From positions 29,245,501-29,309,500 of the forward strand of contig CM066984.1 in assembly GCA_033977485.1 (NCBI GenBank): a stretch of DNA of 64,000 bases, written 5' to 3'. The first letter of the stretch is position 1. Every line of letters begins with the position of its first letter. The notes under the pieces are model-generated. The model saw only the letters and a list, made by a program, of their open reading frames with translations. It was not told the origin of the DNA and made no database searches. Source of the DNA: Hydrangea macrophylla (taxonomy: Eukaryota; Streptophyta; Magnoliopsida; Cornales; Hydrangeaceae). Below are positions 10,362 through 21,457 of this stretch, in pieces. The position numbers were made by a program, and so were the translations under genes.

Positions 10362-12212
10362 TGTCACACCCCGGAACTACACATACGATTTTAGAACACG
10401 TGGCATGCCACCAAGGCACGTCCCATGTCATTAAAGTTTCATAAACCACATTTGTAAAGGTTTTGACTCATGAACTCAACACATTTTGAACATTTCTAAA
10501 GATATTTTATAAATACATTTCCAAACTCACCCTAACGAAGTTCTTTTTTCGAAAGTAACACTTTTATAGTTCAAAGGGGTCCCAAAGGTACCCTCATGTT
10601 TAATTAGAAGTAAAACAAAACACCCGAAGTGGTAGAACTAAAAGAGGTACAGGAGGCATTTCGACCGGTCGAACTGCCCCCTTCGACCGGTCGAATGACC
10701 CTTGGGTAGAATCCTTCCCATACTGCAGAGTTTTGCCTAGAGTCACCCAACCACTTCGAGTTTAACCAACCTTAAAACATTTCAAGCACTGAGTTTAATT
10801 CATAAACATGTAAAAACTCCATTGCAATTTAAATCCGGGCAACTTAGGTTCATACCGACCATCAAAATAAGTTTTAAGAGAGATTGAACTAAAATCCGAT
10901 TCATTTCAAACTCATTGAGTATAATTCCCGAGTTCGTCGCACCCACTAAATCAAGCAAGGTAATGAACGTTGCCACATTCCCAAAACTAACCAACAATAC
11001 ATAAACCAAATATTACATATGTTGAAGTTGTCAACTAACTACTACAAGATGCAAAAGTCCCAAGTTATAAATCCTACTACACATCTGGTAGTTACAAAGT
11101 TTTGAAGCCAAACAACTACTTACATAACATTAACTAAGAACCAACTAGTACCATAATTCCCAAAGTTAAATACCATTTACAGCCATATTATAAATTCTAG
11201 TCCAAATAGGAGATATAAAACATTAACCATAATCATTCCCCAGTCCCACGTATTCTCGCCAACTTCCATTTTCATTTCTTTAATGCCTTGCCTTTATAAC
11301 CTACAATGATTATTCAATAACCACTATACTATATCAGCTATATATTGGTGAATGATAACAATCATGCACATGAATAACAAACATGCTTAATCTCATCTTT
11401 TACACATACTATGGTCTTCCGGAAAGCAAGTACCGGCCACCCTTTCATGCTAGTCCGTGACTACTCTATTAGTCCACGCGACTAACCGAGCTACCCACGC
11501 CTCTCTCATTCAAACGTGCAGTCTCATGGACATTTTGGCACCTAGTCATATTCTTGATGGCAAGTACATATTCCCCTTTGACCCATATATACAACTCAAC
11601 ATGCTCATATAGTCATTACACCGTGTAATTTCACAAACTATACATGAGTTATCAAAATTTACTCTAAACTTGTAAATTTAAGCTAACTAATCATGCTTAG
11701 CATCACAAAGATAGTCTCAAACATTCAATTATCCAATTTACATAATTATTGTCACTCCCCTCTTGCTTGTCGCTCCTAAATACTAGATTATGACCCTAGC
11801 TAGTCCTATATATAATTCCTATACAAAATTTACAAGTTAAGAGCTAAACCCTCAAATTGGGTGGCGAAAAAACTATTTTTAAAATCAATAAGAATAGTAC
11901 TATCATGTTAGACTCACCTCCATGAGTTTGAATATGTGACCTGTTTCGAAATCCGATGCCAAACGGCATGTCATTTGGCGTCAAGAGCGTCGTCGAACTT
12001 TTCGCCGATATTTCTCTAACATTGGAGATGTAACATTGGAGTTGTAAAATTGAAGCTATGAGAATCAAACATTGGAGATGAAAAATGTTGTATCATAGTT
12101 TGGTTGTGGGCCTGTGGCACATCAAATCTAACATTGGTGTTAAAATTTTCACTCACTTTTTTTTGGACTCGTTTGACCACAGGAGTTGTATTGGTGATAA
12201 ATTGTTGTCACA
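10362..12212 (-). repeat. Probable solo LTR, minus orientation
   Basis: The + strand begins TGTCACACCCCGG, the reverse complement of the GGGGTGTGACA end common in chromovirus LTRs. It carries a minus-strand GAG/GTGAGTC splice donor at 11917, matching the donors of the other two such LTRs here. The proposed right end, GTTGTCACA at 12212, gives TG...CA termini with TTTTT on both sides (10357-10361 and 12213-12217). Poly-T is a weak target duplication, and I found no TATA box upstream of the donor, so the right boundary is uncertain. Confidence 0.5.
10660..10695. promoter_or_regulatory. Two TTCGACCGGTCGAA palindromes
   Basis: Perfect 14-bp palindromes at 10660-10673 and 10682-10695, 22 bp apart. 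They resemble the Athila palindrome with CCGG replacing TCGA in the centre, but lie near the 3' end of this LTR rather than around a TATA box. Confidence 0.7.
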
Positions 12213-12527
12213 TTTTTTATCATTCACACAGATCTAGCTAGTGAAATTTATCACTGATTTTTTTTTTTTCAAATTTGGCATATAGCAAGATCCACATTGT
12301 GCATAAAAAACATATCACATTACGAATTACACTGTGACATATCCCACATGGGTGATAAAATTTTTCACACACAACACAGTGATAAATTTGACACTCATAA
12401 TACTAGACATATGATGAAATTTCAATGTAGTTGAGTTTCATAATGTAATATGGTGGGCAATTAAATACTGACATACTTATTGTTAAATTTCACACTATTT
12501 TCAGTGGCTCAAGGTGAAGAGATGATG
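12213..12527. other. Short AT-rich spacer
   Basis: No coding signal. It contains repeated phrases such as GTGAAATTTATCAC and GATAAAATTTTTCACAC, similar in style to the sequence left of 10361, so it may be the other side of the DNA into which the LTR at 10362 inserted. Confidence 0.4.
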
Positions 12528-13643
12528 TGTTGCTGGTGTTTGCACTCAAAAATTGCCAAAGGTTTTAGTGCCCGAATGGAAGGAACAGAACGGGTCTAGA
12601 ATAAGCTTTAGGCAGCCCATAGTAAAGCAGGACTGCAGGCTCAAGTAAGTAAAGGGATAATCGGGCTTGAGAGACAAGTGGCCATGAGTTTCAAAATTGG
12701 CTAAGACATGAACCCAATTGTGAAAGGCAAAACATGATGTTCGATGAGCAAGAGGGGTAGGATATATAGCAGTTGGGCACCACATTTTGAAGAAATATTA
12801 ACGGTGTCAACAATGGACCCCGAGTGGACGGAGGCATATATATCATCCTCATTGGGCGATACTACATTTTAAGGTAGTGGCCTTGGCAGATTGCTAGTGG
12901 GACTAACCCGATGGGAGAGGAGCAGGAATGCATGGGTCATTCCTTATCTGTTAAGGAACACCATAGAATCAAGGGAAAGAGTTCGTTTAGAAAGGGATCT
13001 GATCAAATCCAGCTGGCTATGGAAGGCTAATCCCAAAGATTTTAGGATTTATTCTAACCAAGATGAAGATGGAAATAGTTGGGAATAAGAAAGGTTCTAG
13101 GCATCCTTATCTTGCTTGAGGCGCAATTCAAGGAGTCTTTGCCATAGTTGAACTCTTTTATGACCACTATAAATAGGCAAGCCTACCAACCATTGAAGGC
13201 ACTCCGCTTCACTCTCGAAAAATAGCATTCAACAGCATTCAAAGCATTCAACCCTGCATTCATGTGTTCCAGTACACATAGCAATAGGAGGTCTGTCTCT
13301 TTTGTTATTTTCTTTATTGTTTTAGTCCTTCATGAACAATCTGAGCCTGTTCTTATCTTATTCCCTTGTTTTTTAGTTTTCCAAACACGTTTAATAAAAT
13401 ATATTCATATTTTATTAATTGTTTGTGATTGTTTATCTCGTAAACTCATCACTGTTAGACTTGTGCGCTTCAATAATGTCTATAAATCACAGGCCATGGT
13501 ACTTTCCTACTTGGCCATCACAATCACCTGTTAAAAGTTAGATTTTCAAAGCCTTGTGTATCGCTCACACAAGCAATTTAGGAAATTAGTTTGCACAAAT
13601 TGAACCACTTTTGGTTCTGACACGCCTGCACAAAACTACAACA
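12528..13643 (+). repeat. 5' LTR of the Tat-lineage element
   Basis: Proposed from TGTTGCTGG at 12528 to CTACAACA at 13643, giving TGTTG/CAACA inverted ends, a TATA box at 13168-13175, and a PBS starting 8 bp beyond its end. Any peptides from open frames here (for example 12891-13088) are incidental. No 3' LTR is available to confirm the left boundary. Confidence 0.6.
13166..13176 (+). promoter_or_regulatory. TATA box of the Tat LTR
   Basis: ACTATAAATAGGC lies 470 bp before the LTR end in an otherwise AT-poor stretch, a good match to a plant core promoter. Confidence 0.65.
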
Positions 13644-13650
13644 AACATTT

Positions 13651-13669
13651 TGGCACGGTCAGTGGGACC
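13651..13669 (+). other. Primer-binding site (Tat type)
   Basis: TGGCACGGTCAGTGGGACC, just after the LTR end, is close to the TGGCACGCCCGGTGGGAC type used by RIRE2-like Tat elements. It is complementary to a tRNA 3' end starting with TGG. Confidence 0.7.
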
Positions 13670-13682
13670 CTAGAGTTTGAAT

Positions 13683-15345
13683 ATGCCACTGAAAAAAACT
13701 AATAAAAATGGTCAGGATGACTTGACTATTGTTGATCGACCAGAGGACGAGAGCACTGCCCGTTCGCCACAGGATAGTGCCTTGACTCTGGAAGCTGTCT
13801 CAGAAGCCATGAGATAAAGTATGGAACCTATGAGGCAAGAATACCATGCACTCATAGGATCCATGGGAAATTTTGAAATAATAATCGACCAAATGATTGA
13901 GATGTAAGAAAGATAGATTAAGTTGATGGTATCTGCAGATAAAACCAATGCAACAATAAACAGACTGGCTAAAATGGTAGAGCAACTTGTGAATGCTTGG
14001 TAGCCCGAAAGCAACAAAGAACATAACGGTGGATCTAGAACGACTGATAAGTAAGAAGATCCCTGCTATATTTGCCTAAAACTCTGGGAACAGAATGGAT
14101 CTAATGAATAGCCAGATCCGCCAACGTCTGAATTCCAAATAGAGGAGTCATGTGGTGTAGTTGTTACTAATCCTACTGGATCGGTGATATCAGTGACCGT
14201 TCAAGCTAGAGGCCAGATAGTTGAAGAGGTTGGTAACCTAAATCCCCACGCTCACGCTGCTGGGGGGCAAAGAGCTAATGAGCCCTTTTGAACTCATCAG
14301 GCCAAGCGTAACCATCAACATTAGGTTTTACACCCTTTGGTATCATCTATGGCAGCACAACCCATGGTCCAACGGGCAATCAATAAAGAAGAATTGGTGG
14401 CAGCCATAGAAGAAGAGTATGGCCCCTCATGAGAAGGATGGAAAGGCCAACCTACAGACGGCTATATCCTCCTGAATTTGACCAAGTTAATTTTTCTCAA
14501 GGATACAAGGTCCCGAACTTTACCCTATTTTCTGGAGAGGGCAAGCAGTCAACGGTACAACATATAGGCTATTTTATAGTATAGTGTGGCCATGTAGGTG
14601 GCAGTGACATTAAAAATTAAGAATGTTCCCAAATTCCTTTATAGGGATAACTTTTATGTGGTATGTCAACTTTCCTACCAACTCGGTCTAGAATTGGAAA
14701 GGGATGGAAGAATTATTTCATGGCCAGTTCTACAGAACTGAGCCAGAGACATCATTAGCAAATCTCTCAAGAATGTCACAACTGGCAAGTGAGACAGTTA
14801 AAACCTATATAGCCCATTTCAGGAAGGCTAAGTATAGGTGTAAGAGTGTCTTGCCTGAAGAGGAATATGTTAAAATTGCAATAGGAGACATGACCTTTGA
14901 ACTTCGTAAGAGGTTTGAAGGGTCCGATTTTTACGATTTTTTTGAGCTGGCCACGAAGGCCACCTGGTATGAACGTATCCTGTTAGACGAACAAGAGATG
15001 AAAAATTTGTTCAAAGGAACGTATATAAAGATCACAACTATGAGGTTCACGTGGCTGATTATGACCTCGAGGTGGGAAAAGTCGATATGGCCGAACTGAT
15101 TTGTAAATGGCCTATAGTCTGTAACGCCTTGAACAAACCAGTAAATAATAACGCAAAAACAAAAAAGATGGCATTTGAGGTTGGAAAAAATTATACATTT
15201 GATATCACTATGGCTGATCAAATTTTTGATGCCCTTTTGGCCGAAAAGGCTATCAAGCTAAGTGAGGGACATCGAGTCCCTAAGGTCGATGATATAAAAA
15301 TAAAGAATACTGTAAATGGCATAACTCATCGAGCATTCTACTAAC
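13683..15345 (+). pseudogene. Tat-lineage gag, broken
   Basis: Structural protein. Translation starts at ATG 13683 with a Lys- and Asp-rich head. The capsid core is best preserved as an open stretch at 14704-15099 (MEELFHGQFYRTEPE near the start, SETVKTYIAHFRKAKYRCK, then LRKRFEGSDFYDFFELATKA), and continues one frame over at 15051-15344 (VDMAELICKWP, NYTFDITMADQIFDALLAEKA, KLSEGHRVPK). This order is that of Tat/RIRE2-type gag proteins. At least seven stops precede the core, and there are two frame changes. Confidence 0.75.
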
Positions 15346-16650
15346 AATTATGTTATATTTCATAATGTCATACATGAGAATGTGGAAAAAGGGATCTTCA
15401 AGTTTAGGACAAGGCTATGGGGATCGATACCAACCCTTTTCCTCATATTGTAGGCTCAAACATGGTGTCGCCCGATCTGTCGAAGTTAACACAGCCCAAG
15501 CTAAATGTGGATCTGACAGAAACATTAGAGGAAAGTCTGAGACTAAGAGAAGGCAAGTAAGTGGCTACATCAGCATCGGGCAGTTCAAGGTTGGCTATCC
15601 ATGAACTCCAAAGGATGTACCAAGAAAGAAAAAAAAGCAGAATGGAAGGCTGAAATTGAGGCGGCCTGCTCCAATACTGATAATTTGATCGTCGATCTAC
15701 GATGCCAACTAGACATTGAATAAGGCTTGTGCTAAAGGCGCAAGGCTGAGGTAAAAAAAGAGACAATCGACTCAATCATGAGGCTGAGGTCAAGGGAGCA
15801 TCAAGAGAAGAGTCCAAGGAGGTCATTCCATGATAGGCTTACGATGCCAAAACAACAAAGCCAATCTAGGCCCGAATGGCTTCCAAAATCATCATCATCT
15901 CTACAGATCAGTACTGGAAATGGTGGCCGATCACAAGATAAGGGTTACTAGGCATTACCAAAATAGAATAGTCCAATAGGAGATTCATCCCCTTTAGGCA
16001 TACACTTAAGGATGGTGTTACCACCAAGAGTGGAGTAAGGAAGATGGCATTGGGCTAACCATCCCAAATTCCCAGCATAGCCTAAATATACTAAGTCTTA
16101 GAAAAGAAGGTTTTAAAGGGTAAGACACATGAAAATGGAGCGACAATATTGGGAAAATCGGGCTTATAATCCTCCGAGGATCCTCCAACCATATATTCCC
16201 GATTCCCTAGAAAATCAAGCAGATAAGGAAGAAATGGTATTTGATAAAAACAAAAGAAAAGGAGCGATGCAGGCCACCGAGCACCTAAAAGAATAACTCA
16301 AAAAAGGAAAATCTTTAAAGTAATGCAAGCCTAAGAAAGGTGAGGAAGCCGATGATTTGTCAGATTTGGACGACTCAATGATTATATTTGGAATCATTCC
16401 TATAGGACTATCGGTCAATATGGCATTCACATTGCCGATGTCTTTTATAGTTAAACTAGACCAGCTAGCAGCCATGAAAGGGGATGTGGTAGAAAGCCTA
16501 GCCAAGGAAGTAGTTGTAGTAGAGGAATTGTTCTGGATGGTGGTCAAACTATCAAGCCAGAAATAGTGGAAGCCACAAGCAAAAACATGGACGCCACTGA
16601 TCAGCAAACTTATCGGCCTAAGATTACAATCTTAAGGCCGAAGGAGTAAC
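15346..16650 (+). pseudogene. Degenerate gag-protease linker of the Tat element
   Basis: Low-quality coding remnant. Fragments such as the Asp-rich block EEADDLSDLDDSM (about 16340-16380) and IFGIIPIGLSVNMAFTLP (about 16385-16435) suggest the region before protease, but no zinc knuckle or intact motif is visible and stops are frequent. Confidence 0.5.
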
Positions 16651-17609
16651 AGACAGCAGAAGGGCCAAAATTTGGAGGGCCATTAAAGTTGTATTCGAAA
16701 GACCTACTTATCAAATGTCCCAACACTTAAAACCATTATATGTTAAGGGACATATTGAAGGGGTACCCATAAACAAGATTCTTGTTGATGGGATATCTAC
16801 CATTAAAATCATGCCACAAATTATGTTGAGGATTCTACAGAAGTCTGAATCGAAATTGATCCTGACCAAGATGAATGTCCAGAGCTTCACAAGGGCACCA
16901 TCGAAGACCAAATGAATCTTACCTTTAGAGTTAAGGGTGGGAAGCAAGACTATTATGACTGCATTTTTAATAATAGAAACATCGGCCGCATGTAACGCTT
17001 TGTTAAGCTGAGATTGGACATACCCTAATTATTACATTCCTTCCAACTTGCACTAATTGTTAATTTTCTAGAAGGGAGATGAAGTCAAAGTGGTTGCGGT
17101 CGATGCAAAGCCATTCATGGCACGAGTGTAAACAGTCGATGTATTGCTGTATGAAAATGATATCGAACCAGTCAAATTGTCGGGTCGTAGCAAGTTTGGC
17201 AGGCTGAATACAGCAACCTTCATCAAGGAAATGTCGTAAAGTTTAAAGTCACAAAAACATAATCTTAATCGAACAGAAGAATTTAGGCCAATTGAAATCA
17301 ATGAGCAAGACGTTATCAATGAATCTATAACCAATTGAAGTTTGGAGACAACTGGCCTTATGGGCCACCATGGCCAGATGGTGTGCAATTCTAGCCAATA
17401 GAAGATTGGAAATTGATCCCAATAATGATAAGATAAATTTGGCCGATTGCATTTATGAGGATGAGCTTCCAAAAGAAGAGGAGATTTAAATGAAAGAGTT
17501 GGAAACGGCCATAGCAAAGCTGGGCAACTTGAAGGCTAAAATCCAGGATCCTCTGTTGGAAATTAATTTAGGGGATGAGGGTGAGAACAAGCCAACTTAT
17601 GTCAGCCAG
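16651..17609 (+). pseudogene. Tat-lineage protease region, left of Athila insertion
   Basis: Aspartic protease remnant. PLYVKGHIEGVPINKILVDG followed by ISTIKIMP (16735-16815) matches the Tat pattern, in which the active site reads V-D-G-[GS]-[AS]. Here the residue after DG is Ile, so the site is altered. Continuing pieces include a SGRSKFGRLNTATF-like block near 17190-17220 and LEINLGDEGENKPTYVSQ (about 17558-17609). The last codons are interrupted exactly at the target duplication of the Athila insertion and resume at 32331. Confidence 0.7.
17605..17609 (+). repeat. Target-site duplication GCCAG, left
   Basis: Immediately precedes the left end of Athila A and is repeated exactly at 32331-32335. 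Confidence 0.9.
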
Positions 17610-18256
17610 TGACACGACGAAAATGTTGTGCGCTCTTGTGCAACACCCAAGTGTAGGTGGACGTGCAAGTAGTAACTGGTAAGACCAGGTCGATCCCACA
17701 GGGAAGGATGAGAGATAAATTACTTAGATTAAACTCTAAAAGAAAAGAAAATTCAATATTTCAAGAGAGGTGTAGAACACAAAGTTCTACAACTAACAAC
17801 TACTAAACTAGATTAACTAAACTAATGATGCAATATTTATCTAAAGCAATATTTGAAAATGGTTTTTCTTAATAAAAGAAAGTGTTGGGATCACGCGAAT
17901 CCTCCATGACTCAACCATCTACCATACAAATGCAGTTAAGCTCAATGGAGGGCAACTTCTACAATATCCCGTACTTCTCTAAAGATATAGAATCAATAGT
18001 CCTTTCATGACCGGGACTATTTCATCACAATTAAGTTTGAAATACACAAAGGTGGTTTAATCCAATAGTTAAGACTCTCACCTACAATGGTGTTAGCATT
18101 GAGGGTGGTTTGCAAAATATATTGAAAGAAAATGCCTTAAGGCTTAATGTTTAAAGACTGTTTTGACAAACTGAGCATATGGGGACAGTTTGATAACGAA
18201 TCAGTAAAGCAGAAAGTCTTGGGATACTATATTAGATGTCCTCAAGAATCAGAGAC

Positions 18257-18376
18257 CTCGATCGATCGACGCGCATTCGATCGATCGAACTCCGTCATCT
18301 CTCGATCGATCGAATAACTTCGATCGCTCGACTTTGTCTCTGGTCCGATCGATCGAACTACATTCGATCGATCGAA
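18257..18376. promoter_or_regulatory. Palindrome cluster, 3' LTR of Athila A (downstream type)
   Basis: Six TCGATCGATCGA-like sites start at 18258, 18277, 18302, 18320, 18345 and 18364 (spacing 19, 25, 18, 25, 19). Confidence 0.85.
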
Positions 18377-18874
18377 CACAGAGAAAAATATAGTGCATGG
18401 CAGAGGGCTAAAATCACGATTTCATCGCGATTTCCCAACCCCGAACTACTCAGACATGGTCTGGGAAGTATCAGATTTATTTTTAACGTGAGAGTTCAGT
18501 AAAGACATGTTTGGTTGCAATTTTTTCATTAAAACTATAAAACTAATGGTTTTTGGTCTATCTAGCATGCAATACTCAAAGATTGGAAACTAAACTGTGA
18601 TTAACTCAATGCAAAATATCAACAGAACAATAATAAAGAACCTGAACGAAGAAAACTTGTATAAACTACGAAACAATCCAAGCTAACAATGTTGAATCTT
18701 GAGAAAACCTCCAAGAAAACAATAAAACTCTCTCTTCTTTCTTATGAAAACTGATAAAAAACAATTGGGGCCTCCTCTGGGACGTCCAGAAAATGAATAT
18801 ATATAGCTATGACCTAATACTAGGGTTAAATCCCGTTTCTGCTGCGTGCGCGTAAAAATCTGATAAAATGCATG

Positions 18875-18985
18875 TTCGATCGATCGAACAACCCTCGATC
18901 GATCTAACTTCCAGAAACTTAGATCGCTTGAACTCCATTCGATCGATCGAAACGTCGATCGCTCGAAAACCCTTGATCGCTCGAA
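18875..18985. promoter_or_regulatory. Palindrome cluster, 3' LTR of Athila A (upstream type)
   Basis: Six sites start at 18876, 18895, 18920, 18939, 18955 and 18973 (spacing 19, 25, 19, 16, 18), about 70 bp upstream of the LTR TATA box on the minus strand. Confidence 0.83.
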
Positions 18986-19238
18986 CCTTGTATTTCAGCA
19001 TTGAGTTGTCTTCATCAGGGCCAAACACTTCCTTTTATCAACATTCTTTAATCTTGTACACAACAGCAGTGATCTGCACAAATAATCACTAAAACAATAC
19101 CACTTATCATAGTTTAATCAATTTGTGCAAAAACTGGTATTGTAATTCAAACTGCAGATAAACAGGGGAATTGTAGACTTTTCTAATGTATTTTTCTCTT
19201 TTAGCGCAGTTATATTCTACAAATACACCCGCTTGTCA

Positions 19239-19252
19239 CAACCCCCAACTAG
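19239..19252 (-). other. Polypurine tract of Athila A
   Basis: AGTTGGGGGTTG on the minus strand directly abuts the 3' LTR. Athila B has the identical tract at 62901-62912. Confidence 0.8.
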
Positions 19253-21457
19253 CGAATTGCTAGTCCCTAGCAATAAAGCGAAAAGAAAAAATAAGCTAAC
19301 TACTACTACAACGACTAGAGTAACAAAAATAAACTAAAGCAACTAATTCTAATTTAGAAAGAGACACTACTTAACTCACTTTCGCAGGAATCGCGGTTGC
19401 ATTTGGCAATTGCAACAAGCCGTTAAACCCCTAGGTTCCCCTAGTGGACGAGTGTTGTCTCGTGAGGGTTTGCAGTGAATCTACCCACAAAATTCTAGAT
19501 TTTTAAGCTCAAAAAGATATAGAAAAACTTATAAACATTCTTTCCCATTCGACTATCAATTTAGCTCCACATAACATATCAACCTCATACAAACCATGAA
19601 GAAATCCACATGTTCCTCATGTGACCAAGACAACTATACATATGCATTACATTCATGTATCCGTGTGTGTGTGAAATCAACAACTATGCATCCAACTTTA
19701 TTAAGAATTGTTTAGACTATCATACCCTTGGAATTTGTAGTTTCAACTCAATTCTCACATGGGGTTACACTCCCAACTAAACATCTCATAGAAACTGGTT
19801 TAATAATGATCACTCATGGTGTGAAACTTTAATAAGAGTGATTTTCTGGATACTAGTGTTTCACACCTCACTCGATAAAGGATGAACATTTAGAGTAATA
19901 TAGTCTCATGAAAGGAATACTACTTACTAGAGGAGCAAAATACCGTGGATACTCAAAGTACACGTTCATGTTCAAACCAAGTTGTTAGAAATCATTAAGA
20001 CTTTGACATTTCGGCTTTTATTCAGTGGAGTGAAGATAAGAGGGGTGAGAATTGCACATCTTTAGCTTGTGATAATGACTAGTTTATTTCTTCTTTATTC
20101 CAACCATCCCCTCTTCTCATATATTTTTATTTCTTTTTGCTCCTCCTTCCTTCCTTTTCTCTCTTCTTTTATTTTTTTTATTTTTTTATTTATTTTTTTT
20201 TAAGTATTCAACATCTCCTTGCAAAAAAAAAAAAAAAAAAAAAAAAATCTTTTTATAACCTCCTTCCCACACTACTCCCTTCTTGTCACATACTTCAATA
20301 ATTTTGATCACATTAGATGTGCAATTGAGTTTATAGAGGTTAAAGTATCAGACGGAAGGTTTTGGGCTTCATATTGGCAATATTTAATCAGTGTGGGGTT
20401 AAGACATTCTTAGATGTTGCTACAGGTATGTGAAAAAGGTAAGGAATGAATAACGATGGCTTAAATCATTTTTCTTAACTTCTTAGTTTTAGCACTTCAT
20501 TGTTCATTGAGTTTAATTGGCAAATCCTGAACGTTCTCCTCTAAGAAATAGCCTAAATGAAGAATTTTGAGACTATTCAACGAATTTAAAATATATTCAA
20601 GAAAAACAATTCGAATTTATTGTGATAAGTCCCTCAGAATTGAAGTTTGGGCTCAAAAGCTCACTAAGGGTTGTTAGTTTCCACTATTTATTCCTCAAAG
20701 CATAACAGTCGTATTAACTCGTATTTAAGTTTTCAGCATAGCTATTAACACGTGCAGATGGGTGTTGGATACCAGAATGTTCAACATATGCGTTTGTCTT
20801 AGTGACAATAAAAAAACGCGTGAATGTAATTCATAAAAAGATGAGATTAATATGAATGTATCATCGCTCGATAACAGCTAAAATAGGAGAGAAAATTGAA
20901 AATTTTTCTACCAGTTTAGTCCCAAAACTTGGTTAATTATTCGAAAATTTGCAATTTTGAAAAATTTGCACTTTTGATTTTTTTTTTATTTTTATTTTTA
21001 TTTTTTATGAATGAAGATACAGAATTGCAATAGATGAAGTGATACAGATTGCTAAGTATATAAATGCACAGGTGATGACCTATCTACATCCTACCCCCAA
21101 CTGAAAATTGCGATGACCTCAGAAGTTGATTTGCAAATAGATAGATAGAGTGATATCACCTGACAAAGCAACGTAAAAACTGCGCACATCATAATCTGTA
21201 AAGAAGCAGACAATCTCCAAGCAGACAGGATCAAAATAAACAGAAATATAAAGCACAAGATCCATATATATACTAACATAACCAATCACTGTAAAGATAA
21301 AACAAAAAAAACTACAAAAACAGTGATAAGAAAATACAGCCAAACCATAGTACCCTAGCCGTGTCCAAAAGAAATATACCCAATAAAAACATAACCAACA
21401 ACAATAACCCACACCAACCCATAACATCCAAAACTCTACTAAAAATACACCAACTGA
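19253..21457 (-). other. Long 3' non-coding region of Athila A
   Basis: About 2.2 kb between the env-position ORF and the PPT without a credible gene. It contains a 25-base poly-A run on the + strand (20223-20247) and segments conserved with the same region of Athila B, clearest at about 19375-19490 (against about 62655-62780) and near 20660-20690 (against about 61510-61545). Conservation in two diverged copies suggests a functional role such as RNA packaging or processing. Confidence 0.65.

Larger units (their letters stand above)
17610..19238 (-). repeat. 3' LTR of Athila A
   Basis: Reads TGACAAGCGGG to CGTCGTGTCA on the minus strand, 1629 bp. It holds two palindrome clusters (18257-18376 and 18875-18985) with a TATA box between them (about 18797-18808 on the + strand, read as CTATATATATTC on minus). 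Small open frames across the clusters exist only because TCGATCGATCGA contains no stop in any frame. Confidence 0.93.

Noticed and set aside
12891..13088. 65-residue open frame as a gene
   Set aside because: It lies within the proposed Tat 5' LTR, upstream of its TATA box, with no homologous frame elsewhere.
18257..18376. Regularly spaced palindromes as a CRISPR-like array
   Set aside because: Repeats are 12 bp with 4-13-bp gaps, lie inside eukaryotic retrotransposon LTRs, and no associated genes exist. The context is plant nuclear DNA.
18236..18502. Open frames across palindrome clusters (also 31328-31594, 50767-51072, 63189-63443) encoding RSIE/IDRT-like repeats
   Set aside because: TCGATCGATCGA has no stop codon in any frame, so these frames open automatically. 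The 19/25-bp spacing is not a multiple of three, so no coherent repeat protein results.
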